This document shows positions 11,036 to 22,800 of a stretch of 64,000 bases of DNA, piece after piece. The notes under the pieces are model-generated. The model had not been told where the DNA came from. It saw only the letters and a list, made by a program, of their open reading frames with translations, and searched no databases. The position numbers and the translations under genes were made by a program. The DNA comes from Schistosoma haematobium (taxonomy: Eukaryota > Platyhelminthes > Trematoda > Strigeidida > Schistosomatidae): assembly GCF_000699445.3 (NCBI RefSeq), contig NC_067198.1, forward strand, positions 35,368,536-35,432,535, given 5' to 3'. The stretch's first letter is position 1; every line of letters starts with the position of its first letter.

Positions 11036-14000
11036 AACAGCTTATGATAACAAGCGCATTACATCGAAGTAGCACTATCAGTATAATCATACTCAATCAG
11101 GTAGAGATTTTTCAGCAATTTACCTCAAAGCTGCGTCAATTTGCAGCGAGTGAACGATTAATAAGAATCAATAATTATTCCAATGATACATAATATTTAG
11201 TTAATTAATTCACTGACGCAATAACTTAATTAAAACTCTAACGATACCCACATGTAGGCTTTTTTATCCATGTCTGTTCATTACCTCATCCTTGACTGAC
11301 CTGATAAATTAGAATACAGGGGTTTGAAAACCTCAAAGATTGAGGAAACAATCAAACTGCTAAAGTCGTTATGATAAAAGGTGAATATTAGATAGATAAT
11401 TATAAATTACATAAAACCGCCGAAACAAAACCCCTGAAAGAACCTCGAAAACACTTTACACATGCTCTGAAACCAGGGAGTTGGTTTTTCATCTAAGTTT
11501 CCGCATTGCAATACCTTGTTTAAAAAAGTAGTGAAACGAAGGCTTCTTAGTCTGTTGTCAGAATGAAATGCTGAAATAAATCTAAACTTGGTTTCATAAT
11601 ACCTATTCTATTGTACCTTTCATATGTAAACAATTTTGGTTGTAATTTTACGTTGAGAGGCGTAAGCAATCTACATGTACCAAATTCACGTTTTGCGAAT
11701 TATGCCACATAGATTTTGGAGCGCTTATTCAAAAATGTCACTGGCTTTGGGAAAGCTATAAGATTTACAACGATTTTATGGAAAAATCTGGAGTTTAAAC
11801 GAAGTTGTGAGATTTAGTTAATTTGTTAACGGACAGTAACACGTAAAATTGTTCGAACCACTTATCATGACAGTGAATTCAGAACACTAAATAGTTCGAA
11901 GCACTTAAAATCGTTATAATATGTTATTTATGGGTAGCATCGCCTGCAAAGTTTCAAGAAAACAGAGACGCCACTTGAAAGGTGCTCACTGAAATGCCAA
12001 AACACAAACCTGATCATTAGCACTCTGATTCGTCTGCACGAATGCGATGTCTCATATTTTTGTTGGTTCCATTTATTTAACAACCTTACTCGGGAAGCAT
12101 ACTGCAAGCAATTCAGTGTTGTATACTACAGATCAGGCCTGTAAAATTGGCGTGTACCTGCCCTGGCAGAAATATATTATTATCATAGTTCCTGATCGAT
12201 ACCCTTAGAAACCTAGATGATCATCTGATGTTTAACTGTGAACAAGTCATACTCACTGCTATCAGATATGTTCCTTGATTAACTTATTTTCCTAGTGATT
12301 CCGGTCAACACCATTATAAACGATGCCGCTGAGAAGCTGTCTATCACTTTCGAATGAATAATTCACATGTCAAATATGCTAGTATATGAGTGTTGTGCTT
12401 CATCGAACTTCTGTCCTAATTTACCCTAATTATTGCAGAATGGCCTACTGCAAATACGAATAAATCGCCACCACTCTCTAATCCAGCATTTGATAAGGAT
12501 TTTTATTAGTAATTCAACTGGGCGGGGATTCTTTCTTCAACAGATAATACAAATTCATGTAACTCTTCTCATGATTAAGGCACATTTTATCACTATTACA
12601 TGAGTGGCACTTACTGTTGATAGTTCTTTAGGACCGAATCCGCGACTTCTTCCTTCTCTTGCAATACAATAAGATATTTCCTTACTTTATATTAAAGACC
12701 AGGTGGAAGCTGACCACCTGCATACAGTAACCTGTAATCTATCAAAGCTTTCATAAATATGTGCTTTTTTAACGACGTGAATAGTGTGAGAGCCGTAAAT
12801 TTGGGATCTACTTTTCCAAGAATTGTTGCTGATATGTTTACCGAATATGTACGAGACACTTAGATAGTCCCGTTCTTATATTCTTTTAATACTAAGTTTT
12901 AATGTGATACATAAACTATCGTTTCTTACCTTCCGTGAGTCTTTGTTAGGTAATTACAGACCTACTGCCTAATTTCTTCTTTGTTCGAAACGTAGCTATA
13001 CCTACATTGTAACTTCCCATTTATAGTAATATTGATCCTACGGGCGATTTAGAATGAAGTAATCAGTAGATGGAAGTAATATTTATGCTCCTAAAATAAG
13101 TAACTCGGTCAGAAGCGGCCAAACATTAAGAGCCTATTTTTCGATTAAATAACAATTAGAAATGATTTCTAAGGTACCAACTTCTCCACTACTCTCGCTG
13201 TTTAGAAAGGAGCCAACTACCGTCATTTAAATACCTCTTTTACATGGTAGAAGTTCATGATCTGTTTTGAGTAAACCCAATCTAATCTAGTTATAGTGAA
13301 TATGACTCTTCAAGGTTAAGTGCACTTGTACGTATAGGGAACTTATTTATTCCACTGACTTTTATTGGCAGATAATATCTGAGAACAGATAACCAGGGTT
13401 CTGACTGTGATAGTCTAAGTCAACCCCTTAATATCAGTTGATTTCAATGATATTGAATCCATCATTAACTAGGAGTATACGAGCCCTCATTCTCATTCCT
13501 AGAAAAGGTTGCTACTGGAACATTGGTAAACACTAGTACGTACCCAGGACTCTTTACGTCCATTTTAGAAATGGATCGTTGTTTAACCGGGCCTTAAGTC
13601 TATTACATTGTGCCGAAACTCGGCTGGATATAAATACTTTTAGTTGGCCAGTTTCAGTCCTGACATAATAAAACATAATCACTGAATCGGTTAAAAATAT
13701 CCACATCTAGGTAATTTGAATATAGATCAAGTCTCAGATGAAGGGCTTCTAAACATGCGAAGCAATTGCTGTGATTTCCGAAGGCCTTATGACTTTCAAC
13801 TTCAGTTGTAATGTCTTTGGCATCTCCGGAGCACAACGCGAACAGATTTTAGTACTGTATGGGTGATCTCAGACATGCACCGTGACTTTAAGTCCGACTT
13901 TCAAAAAAAGATTGCAGATATGCAGATTCGTGAATGGGTTTTTGACACACGGTACCAAGAGAAACAGCTAGGATGTACCACTGCTTACTTCTGGATTGTT

Positions 14001-14399
14001 ACCAAAAACGTATTATGATAAATATTCCTCTTTATTATTTCTTCATCTAATACCAAGTCTGATTAGCATAGCCTCTGGAACAACTCTTTCACAAGTATTA
14101 TGATCAGGGCTAATAATACCTAGATCAAATGGGTGAAGCTATACTGTACTCGTCATTTTATATTTTGCTTTGGGACATACATCTCCAATGTAAAACAGTT
14201 ATCTGTAGCGTACTGAAATCAGCCATATGTAGACTCGATTGTCAGCATTTCAGCATCTTTTACCGTTAGTTCGTTCCAAAGGAGTTGACTCGCCGATTTA
14301 TAGATCAGCGCTTTATGTGGGTTATAAGTCATTTTTTATGGGAAGCAAACCAAGGTATTCCTCAAGACTAGCAACAGTGCAGGCACTACTACTTACTCC
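11036..14399. other. Long stretch without a recognised gene
   Basis: No frame with recognisable motifs was found. The segment near 12060-12125 shares a short match (TTTATTTAACAAC followed by GCATACTG) with 50905-50940, so part of it is probably an old dispersed repeat. Confidence 0.35.
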
Positions 14400-14745
14400 T
14401 GTGACCCATCGTGGAGGAGGATAGGTTTTCCACCAGCATTCTCCGTTCAAATCTGTCCTGGGCAATCCGCTCCAGTTGCTTCCATCTATTATTCACTCTT
14501 TCGATATCTGCCTCTAATTTCCGACGCAATGTATTCTTTGATATTCATCTTCCCCTGTTTCATTCAAGATTCCATCTTAGAGCTTTCATTGTGATGCAGT
14601 CTGAGTTCCAAATATTCTTCGATTGTAGGGATGCTGTCCTTGCATTGCTAATCCTCGACTTTACACCTGCATCAGATCCTCCTTGTTCGTCGATGATGCT
14701 GTCCACTAGAACATGTAGTGTTTAGTACTCATTGTAGTATTCTAG
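14400..14745 (-). pseudogene. RTE-like retrotransposon C-terminus with internal deletion (family 2)
   Basis: On the minus strand this reads as the end of an RTE ORF. It shows a DEQGGSDAD-like block near 14680, then TASLQSKNIWNS, then a jump to the ITMKALRWNLE region, and finally RKLEADIERVNNRWKQLERI followed by AQDRF, MLVENL, STMGHRSK and a stop near 14405. The missing part between KNIWNS and ITMKAL is an internal deletion. This C-terminus (AQDRxxWRMLV...STMGH) differs from that of the RTE copies at 15.2, 33.2 and 42.9 kb, so at least two RTE-like families are present. A related piece lies at 48630-48800. Confidence 0.75.
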
Positions 14746-15229
14746 CTCCCAGAGAGATAAACTTATTTATTCTTCTTGAGTCACATTCCGGCCTTGTCAA
14801 TTATTCGCTTATCGACCTTGACTGTTTTTATATAGTTCTATGTATAGGTCTATCAATACGGCGGTACAAATAACGAACCTAGACTATAATTCTACATGTT
14901 CATGTGTTGTTTCAAATTGGAGTCCGATCAACAGGAAACTAAAAGCTAAATGTCAATCTTACTAAAAACGTTTGCCTCCATTAGCCTGATAAATTTTGTT
15001 GTACAGACAGACAAGGAGGAATACAATCATGATGATTCACTTCAGTCATAATCCGCGATATCTCAATAGATTACTAATGCAATCTAGTGAAAATTATATC
15101 TAAGAAGATATCTTAATAAAGACGCAAAAATATGTATGAATTTTTTCATCTTTAGAATTTATAATATGTCAAATTCGCTATCAGAAGCAGTATTAATGGC
15201 ACTAAATGACTTAACGTTAATTTTAGTTT
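14746..15229. other. No recognised gene between two RTE fragments
   Basis: AT-rich sequence with no open frame of note. Confidence 0.3.
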
Positions 15230-16130
15230 CGCTGTTCAGTCAGTCGTACGCAGCTTAGGACGTCTCACACACATACATCGTTTTAAGTTACTGAAATCCA
15301 TTATCAAAAAGAGGTGAAACTGCCAGGGCAAATCACTTAGTTGTATAGGTGGTAAAAGCGTTAGTTGAAATATAAATGCTTACGCATCTATGATACCAAT
15401 CGACAAGAAAATGTAAGTTAGTGGGATAAAAAATACTTAAAAGACATTCAGAAACTTGTGATCTAAGAGAAGACAAAGAATAAATGCACCTCATCTATTG
15501 CGCACGAATCTGTGCAGTATCACAGAAGGTTTCTAAACATCGGTCAAGACAGTCATAAGGACTCCAACTAGATAGTCTGCACCTACTTACATGACCCAGT
15601 CGGACAGTCAGCGGCTTCATGGACTGATCTTTTGCCATGGTCTTTGAGTCTCCAAAATTTATCTAATGTAATTTATTATCAGCAACTACTGTCCGTCAAG
15701 ATAGTAGATGGATGGAAATATTCAGTGCATGAACCATAACTGCTGACTCACGAATGTCCTCTGTTTCCGAAAACCGTGTTTCACAACAATAAAAAATAAC
15801 AAAGAAAACTGCTGTGTAATATAACAGTCTCTTGGTCGACATAGAAACAGCTCCCCCACAACACAGGTGACACAGGTTGGCAAAAGCCAACCGAATTTTT
15901 TGAACTACTCCCAATATTCCAATAGACACATACTCAACAGGGCTGACGAAACTTCCAAGGTAAGTGGGGCGGTCGACACATTCGACTACTTCACTCCCTA
16001 TCACTAGTTTAGATGTTGACACAGCCCAGTCTTGAAGCAACATTTTGCATTTAGGAGGAGAGAATCGAATCATGAACACGCTAGCACTGTTGTTCAAGGA
16101 GATCAAGAGATTGTGGATATTGTTAGAACA
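15230..16130 (-). pseudogene. RTE-like retrotransposon 3' portion (family 1)
   Basis: The minus-strand frame 15696-16106 reads SPPKCKMLLQDW, then YLGSFVSPVEYVSIGILG, then VQKIRLAFANLCHLCCGG and LLYYTAVFFVIFYCCET. These correspond to the RT C-terminal region of RTE elements (SKCKVLLQDW, YLGSFISPGG, IQKARLAFANLRHLW, SVLLYGSETW). Below 15696 the minus strand stays alignable, at nucleotide level, to the 3' end of the copy at 43350-43690. It ends near 15230 in a sequence resembling the ACTGACTG tail of that family. Stops interrupt the lower part, so it is not functional. It shares an unusual motif with the copy at 26.8 kb. Confidence 0.83.
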
Positions 16131-16369
16131 AAGCCGCCTACATATTCAGTTTCAAAGTGTAAATGTGTTTGCATGTTGATCATTAGCACTGAAGAATAAT
16201 TGCTGAGGAAATTTACCTCAGTTATCCCTACTATCATGCAAGGATTTTTGTATCTTGAAGGACTGAAACGAAAGTTTTTACCTCCCCATAAAGAAGAATC
16301 TTGTCTGTTAACCGGAACTCAGATCGGTAGATTAACAACGTTGATAATCTATGCCGCATGATTGGGAGC

Positions 16370-16660
16370 CTACTCGAGTTAGATAGCAATGGTGTGACCA
16401 ACAGCTAACGCTGAAGTCACAACTAACGTCCAGCACCGAACATGGACTACACCTTCGTCGTATGACGGTACTAAGGATGCTTTTAAGACCGTATAACACA
16501 AAGGATATTATAACAGAGATATATCAGAGTAGGTACAAGCAAAGCTGTGACCTCTACTGCATGAACGAGTCTATGATGTACGGTTAATTGATGCACGTTG
16601 GTTGTCCTCAACCTTGACGGCGATCGATGAACTGTTCAACATCCAGTGACCTAACTGCCG
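16370..16660 (+). repeat. Dispersed repeat, partner of 47215-47540
   Basis: This segment matches the reverse complement of 47215-47540 over about 290 bp. Shared blocks include TGACCAACAGCTAACG, ACCTTCGTCGTAT and CCGGATGA. No protein motif was recognised in either copy, so the parent element is unknown. Confidence 0.6.
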
Positions 16661-16895
16661 GATGATTTGGCAACTGCCTAGTGAAATTTCACTAGCCCTA
16701 CATATCTTAAGAAACAAATTGGTTTCCATTTCTTCCAAGAAAATTTGAGATCTGAACATCTACAAGCAGGTATACTACACAGTCTAATCGTGAAGTCATA
16801 CGTGAATGTTCTTTGTTTATTGGCCTGCGTTTTAATGCTTAATTTATTAATTCTGTTAGGCCGTCAATTCCCCAAATGACTGGCGGTTATATCGT

Positions 16896-19800
16896 ATGGC
16901 ATTGGACTTTAGTTCGTCGGTTCAGTCTTGGAGCTTTTTGCCTTACCATATTGTAAAGCGTATATACAGTTATTTAGGTGATGAAGTTGTTTACGTTTCT
17001 ACCGTATGCAAACACTGGCGTGGGGTCGCATACACCGATAGATCTGTATGGAAGAAACTACATATATGTCCTCCTAATTTTCCAGAAGTTGAAGCTCTCA
17101 AGAATCAGATTATCCCTATGAAAATTTGTAACGAGGTTTCGCTTGAATTTGACCCAAGGAATGAGTCTCATGTTGCTGTTTTGGAATACACACTGAGTGC
17201 TTTGTGTTCGAATGCTGGGATACATTCCATTTCCCTACGACCGACATTAAAACTTTTATACAATAAATCCTCTTTAAATATCTCGAACCGACTTTCAAAA
17301 AAGTATGTTATGGAAAATTATTTCCTTTAACTTAAATTGTGAACAGGCTGTGTCATATCTATTCATGTACATGCAGTCTGTCCACATAGTGTTATCGCGA
17401 GATTATAACTTATGGACAAACCAATCAGATCTAAGGTTGCGAGTTTTGTATTTCGGCACAGAAATCCCCGTGGCCAACTTTCATTTTTGGCATTGTCGGT
17501 GTCAGTCCGTGTTGACAACTCTAATCTTAATTTGACTCGATACTCTAGTCTCCATTACTCAATAACATGACTTTCTTTGATGTTAGTAAGTGGGTAAAGA
17601 TTCTTAAATACACTTCGGTGTCTCTCAAACGTTGTTGATGGATTACAAACTTGACACAGTTTTTTGGATCCTACTTCGTCGAGTAAATTGACATGCCTCT
17701 ACAATTTTGAGATAAATGAATAGTCATTTTTCAACAGCAATGCTTAGGTCTAAACTACGCCCAGGTACCCATTTCACCATGTAGTACTCCATTATCAATG
17801 ACTTACGACTTCAAATTTACGAGAAGGTAACAAGTAAACTGATAGCTGGTAAAATATGTCTAAGACTCAGAGGGTTTCAATTATGAGAAATTTAAATTAC
17901 ATTCTTATTTAACAAGGTATTCAAGAGGTGCAGAGATAAATAAACACAGTTAACACAAATGCAAATTAACTGGAAATCATATGTTTGATGGAGATTTATT
18001 TACATTATTTAGAAAAGCCATTTACTTTAGTATATCTTTCACCCACATAACTTTAGAGTTGAGTCCCAAGATTTCCTGGGACTATACAAATGAGTCAAAT
18101 TGTCCACAGATAATTGATCGTAAGGGTACTGCTTGTGCTCACTTCCCTTCCTAAAGTACCTTAAACTTCACCTCGGGTTAACAGTCATCCTTCTATATGT
18201 AATAGTTTCCTACAGTAGACAGGACGACCTGTGACCTTTGATAAGGTATTATAGTTGCTGTTATTAATTTGAGATCACTGGCTGTATGTTACCTTAATTC
18301 CACAGACGCTCCATGATTAAATTGAGATAAAAAACATCCGGTTATAATGAGCTAGATGGAATTGTTTTAAACTATGATGACTAATTAGCAGTATATCGTT
18401 TTACAGAGGGGTGTTTTGTATTCTAAAACTTACTCGTTCCCAACCACCTATGGAGAAGTGCTGTACGTGGGTGTATGTGTAGAGCAGTGGCTTAATGGTT
18501 AAGGGGTTTAACTTTCAGCTAGTGAGCCGCATGTTTGAGTCCTGCTCCACCTACTTCGATTTTCCATACTTAATAGTACAGCTAACCTCCATAGTGTCTC
18601 GAAACTGATTGCACTAATCTATGCTTGGCAAATAAGAAAATAAAATATTTTGCTCAACAGTTATGTGTGGCAGGTTCCAAACAGTTTCTTAACCGTTGCA
18701 ATCAATCCATCGGGTTGCGAGGTCATCAAGACTGGTAATGTTTTTTTGTTTTAATTACGTAGGGGAAAATGATCTTTGATAATATGAGTAACCCACGAGG
18801 ATGTCAACTGTCTACATACTTTCCACGGTACTGGAGATCGACTAAATACTCTGTATGAAGAATAAACTACAACTGGGTGATCCATATGTGTACAAAAGGT
18901 ATTTACCTACCCAGAAGCATTTCTGTCTATCAGTTCAAGATTTTTAAATTTCCTGAGTGGGTCCCCACTTTCATAATTTTGTCCTCTTCATTCTCCTATT
19001 GTCCGTTCAAAGAGCAACAAACGTACTTTTAGATTTACTGGTGTAAATATATCTAATCAGCCAAACCTGTATTTCTAACCGTCTTCCGGTTATTCTGAAG
19101 TATAGCGCAATAGGGTTATAGTGATGGTGGAGCAGTCACTTGAAAATGAAAGACGGTTTTCAAACCGTGTGTTGTAGGTTCGATCCCTTTTACAGTATCC
19201 GGCTTAGCTTAGCAATACTACCACACCTATACAAAATTAATAGTTCAAACGAAAGCAACGTAGATCCTAACATGTGTATCATTTCAAGTTGCTATACCAC
19301 ATTAATACAGCGAGATAAAATTATCTCTAAAGAAATCTCAGAGTAGTAGAACTAGTAACAGTATCAGCAGTAGTAAGAAAAGACCAGGTATGGAGAATTA
19401 GGATTACAAGGAGATTTTCAGACTCAGGTTCTAGAGAGATACAAAGAGTGAATGCACCTCCGATATTGCGAACAACTCCAAGCCACATCTAACCATTGGT
19501 TACGGTAATACACGGGTTTGCACTTGGTTACTAAGATCGTATATCACATTTGTAAGTCACATGTTCAACTCACTTCACTTCGGTTACAAAATTCGAGAAC
19601 CATCATCATCGGAAGCCACAAGGGTGATTCTTTTATTCCAATGTACATCCCCGCATTTGAACTTCCTATTTTTTAGTTTTTAGTATACTATTAATATAAA
19701 ACAAGCATATTCATCTTTCTCTACTCTTTTCGGTTTGAAGTTGCGGAGATTGTTGTATTTCGTTTATATCATAAACCGATCAATGTTAGATCATCAGTGA

Positions 19801-22800
19801 AGACCTGAAAGCACTGGATGGCCGTTTCATCTTGGTATAGGACTCCTCAGCAGTGCTACTCTATGATCACACACGCGGGATTCGAACCAAGGACTTTTGG
19901 TCCCAAGCGAACGCTTAACCTTTAGACCATTACTGAGCATATGATAATTTTCAGTTCGGGGTTGTGGAGATTGTTGAATTTCATCCAAATTGACTAACTT
20001 TGCGAGGTGATTCTCGGAGTTCTTATTAGAAGTCGCGACCAGTGTAGTTCAACCGTGTCGAGTGTGAGGCAGTTACCCATGGAGAACAATGGAAGATGGC
20101 CGCGCAACATCGTGGATTGGTTGAAGTTAGACATTAACGCCGTTGAACATCAGTTCAGTGGTCCGGAGGTTAAGCTTTCACGTGCGAGTTGGTGGGTTCT
20201 GGGTCTGATTCCCGTTGTGAGGTGATTAGTGCGCACTGTTGAAGAGTCATATACTAGGGAGAAACGGCCCTCCTGTGCTGGCAGGTTTTAAATGGTTGTC
20301 TAACGTTGATGGGCTCATTATTTCAATGAGATTTTTACTATTGTTCGCTAAAAAGGAAAAAGAGATAATTTCAACCAAATTCAGCCACCAAATACGGGTT
20401 CATGTATTCAGTTTTGACTTGTGAAATTATTTTTGAGATCTGCTTGGGCCAGTGAACGTGAAGTTCGATTCAAGCCTGGAACCTAACCGGGTTAAAATTC
20501 GAATGGCTCAACTACCAATTTACCCCGTTACTGTTTGGTAGAGAAACACATTTTCATTGTATTTTAAGCTATAAGGATGTTTTTTTAATATTCGACCATG
20601 TAATTATCTATTTTTACTTTTTATGCATTTAAAAGTATGCTATTATTCTTTCTTTTTCCCATTTAAACTTCAGAATAATAAATGCATTATGTGAGGTCAT
20701 TATGAATGCTAAATGTTTAAAAAAATTTTATTGGGGTGGGACTTATTGTGGAAGTTATGAAGTCAGTCGTGTATTACAATCATTGACAAAAAATCAAAAG
20801 CATAATTTATTATCATTACAAATTATCAGATTATTTCAAATTAATCAATCCATGTCATATTTAAATACAAGATTATTTATATTTTCCAACCTCAACCAAT
20901 TTTCTATTAATTACCTAAATCTTTCGGAGGATATACTTTTAATTTTATCGAGAAATTCAAACCATCTTCGTATTTTAAAACTTTTTGTACAAAACAATGT
21001 TCAAGATCTTCCCATAATTAGGTGAGTTTTATGATTTCAAATAGTTGTATAGTATACTGCTTCCATATCAGTTGAAATTAGTTTCTCTGATCTGTTTTTC
21101 TTACTACTTCTCTCTCTTATTGTGCCGATTTCATGTAGAAACTTAGATCAGTAGACATTCATGCGATTTCCTGAATCAAAAGTAACCGACTGACTTACTA
21201 GGAATATCAAGTTGTTTTGTAATTATTTTATTACACATTTTAAGTACGTTGAATTACTGAGTCTTTTAATGTATTTGACACTAGAGACTTGGTTGGTCAA
21301 ACGATGACTTGAAATTAATGACACATTTTTGTCTAAGTATTAGGGGGCGAACGTAGGATTTTGGCTATCATTCATAAAGATCGAATGATTTCAAATGAAA
21401 TGGGAGTTTTTATGGATAAGTATGTTGGATACCCTCAATGTTTATCTTTCCCAAAAACGTCATCTCATTATTCTTTCTGGATACTGTCATACTTTTGTTC
21501 TGTAACCTCATGTCTGATTATGCAAGGTTTCATGTATCTGTCGGTCTAGGTAGCTGGTGTATGTTTATAAAGAGCTTTTGGGCTATTACTCAGATTTTAG
21601 AACACCGTGTCCTAATTTCTTAAATTGTCATATACTGATGACAGCAACAACTAAATGTATTGTTAACGCTGTATAAGCCCCTTAATCTCAGATTGGAATT
21701 AAGATACCTTTAGCTCTTCACTCTATAGTCGGTTCCAAGCTTCGCCAGGGAAATAATCAGTGACCAAATGTAAATAGGTCACGAAAAAAACAGTTTACAA
21801 AACAGTTGTCCAATCCTGCCTACATGTCGAGTTATGAATATCGGTCATCATTTGGTGTGAAGTGTGTTCATCTTGTGTTATATAAAGTTGTGTACTTGTT
21901 TGGATACTATGATTATCCAAATTCATATATATAGCCTTACGGTCAGGATTAAATTAATCATGCTGATTGATAGATACAAATCGACATTGTCAGTGCATGT
22001 GTAGTTTTGAAAAAATAAGACATCCAAATAATTAGCTAAACGATTAAATGTACTGTGTTGTCGATGATGATAACCACAACGCATTATCTGTAAATTTTTG
22101 TTGGAGTAGTAAACTGTATTTAGCCTCTTCAACCATTATCGACGCTATTGTTTAAGTTCCTCGGCTATTTATCTTATTAATTTCACTTTGATGCTCTGAT
22201 TTAATGTAACAGCTTGGGGGAGGAAACTTTTATGACCCCATTCTACGTTAATTATGACTGACTTGAATCTGCTGTTCATTATTGACGTTTTGATCTCGAC
22301 TACGTGTAGCCAGCTGATGGTAGCAACCGTTTTTCATCATTATTTCCAGTTAAACTGTTACTCTAGTCTAGTTTCTTTTTGTCTCCCCATCTATCCCAGA
22401 AATCAAATTTGGAGACATGTGCATGAAATACTTCCTAATTTGCGTGTGACTTTATTCCTAATTTGTGTAAACGATCTCAAACAATCAACAATCCATTCGA
22501 ATTCAATCAATCAACGAATGTCTTTCATACAAAATACTACTCAAGAACTTGATAATCAATTACCACTACCATCATCATATTCATCGATGTCACCATCCCA
22601 TTCTGTCACTTCTACATCCTCATCGCCAACGTCTTCATCTTCACCGCATATACCGGTGCAATGTCGACTGGAAAATGAACGTGAACAACATTTAAGGGAG
22701 GATCATCATCCATATGGTGAACAGAATCAAATTTATCAATTACTTTCAACCAAACTTTTGCCTTCTGCTTTGCCTTTAAATTCAATTTATATATACTATT

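Noticed and set aside
19880..19942. tRNA gene on the minus strand
   Set aside because: Good A and B boxes but no proper anticodon arm; it is the head of a SINE that continues into the hammerhead module.
22254..22399. The open frame of FBXO33 exon 3 begins with an ATG at 22254, suggesting a start or longer exon
   Set aside because: A pyrimidine-rich acceptor ends at 22399 and joins in phase with exon 2, and the FBXO33-like block starts right after it. The upstream part resembles nothing in the family.
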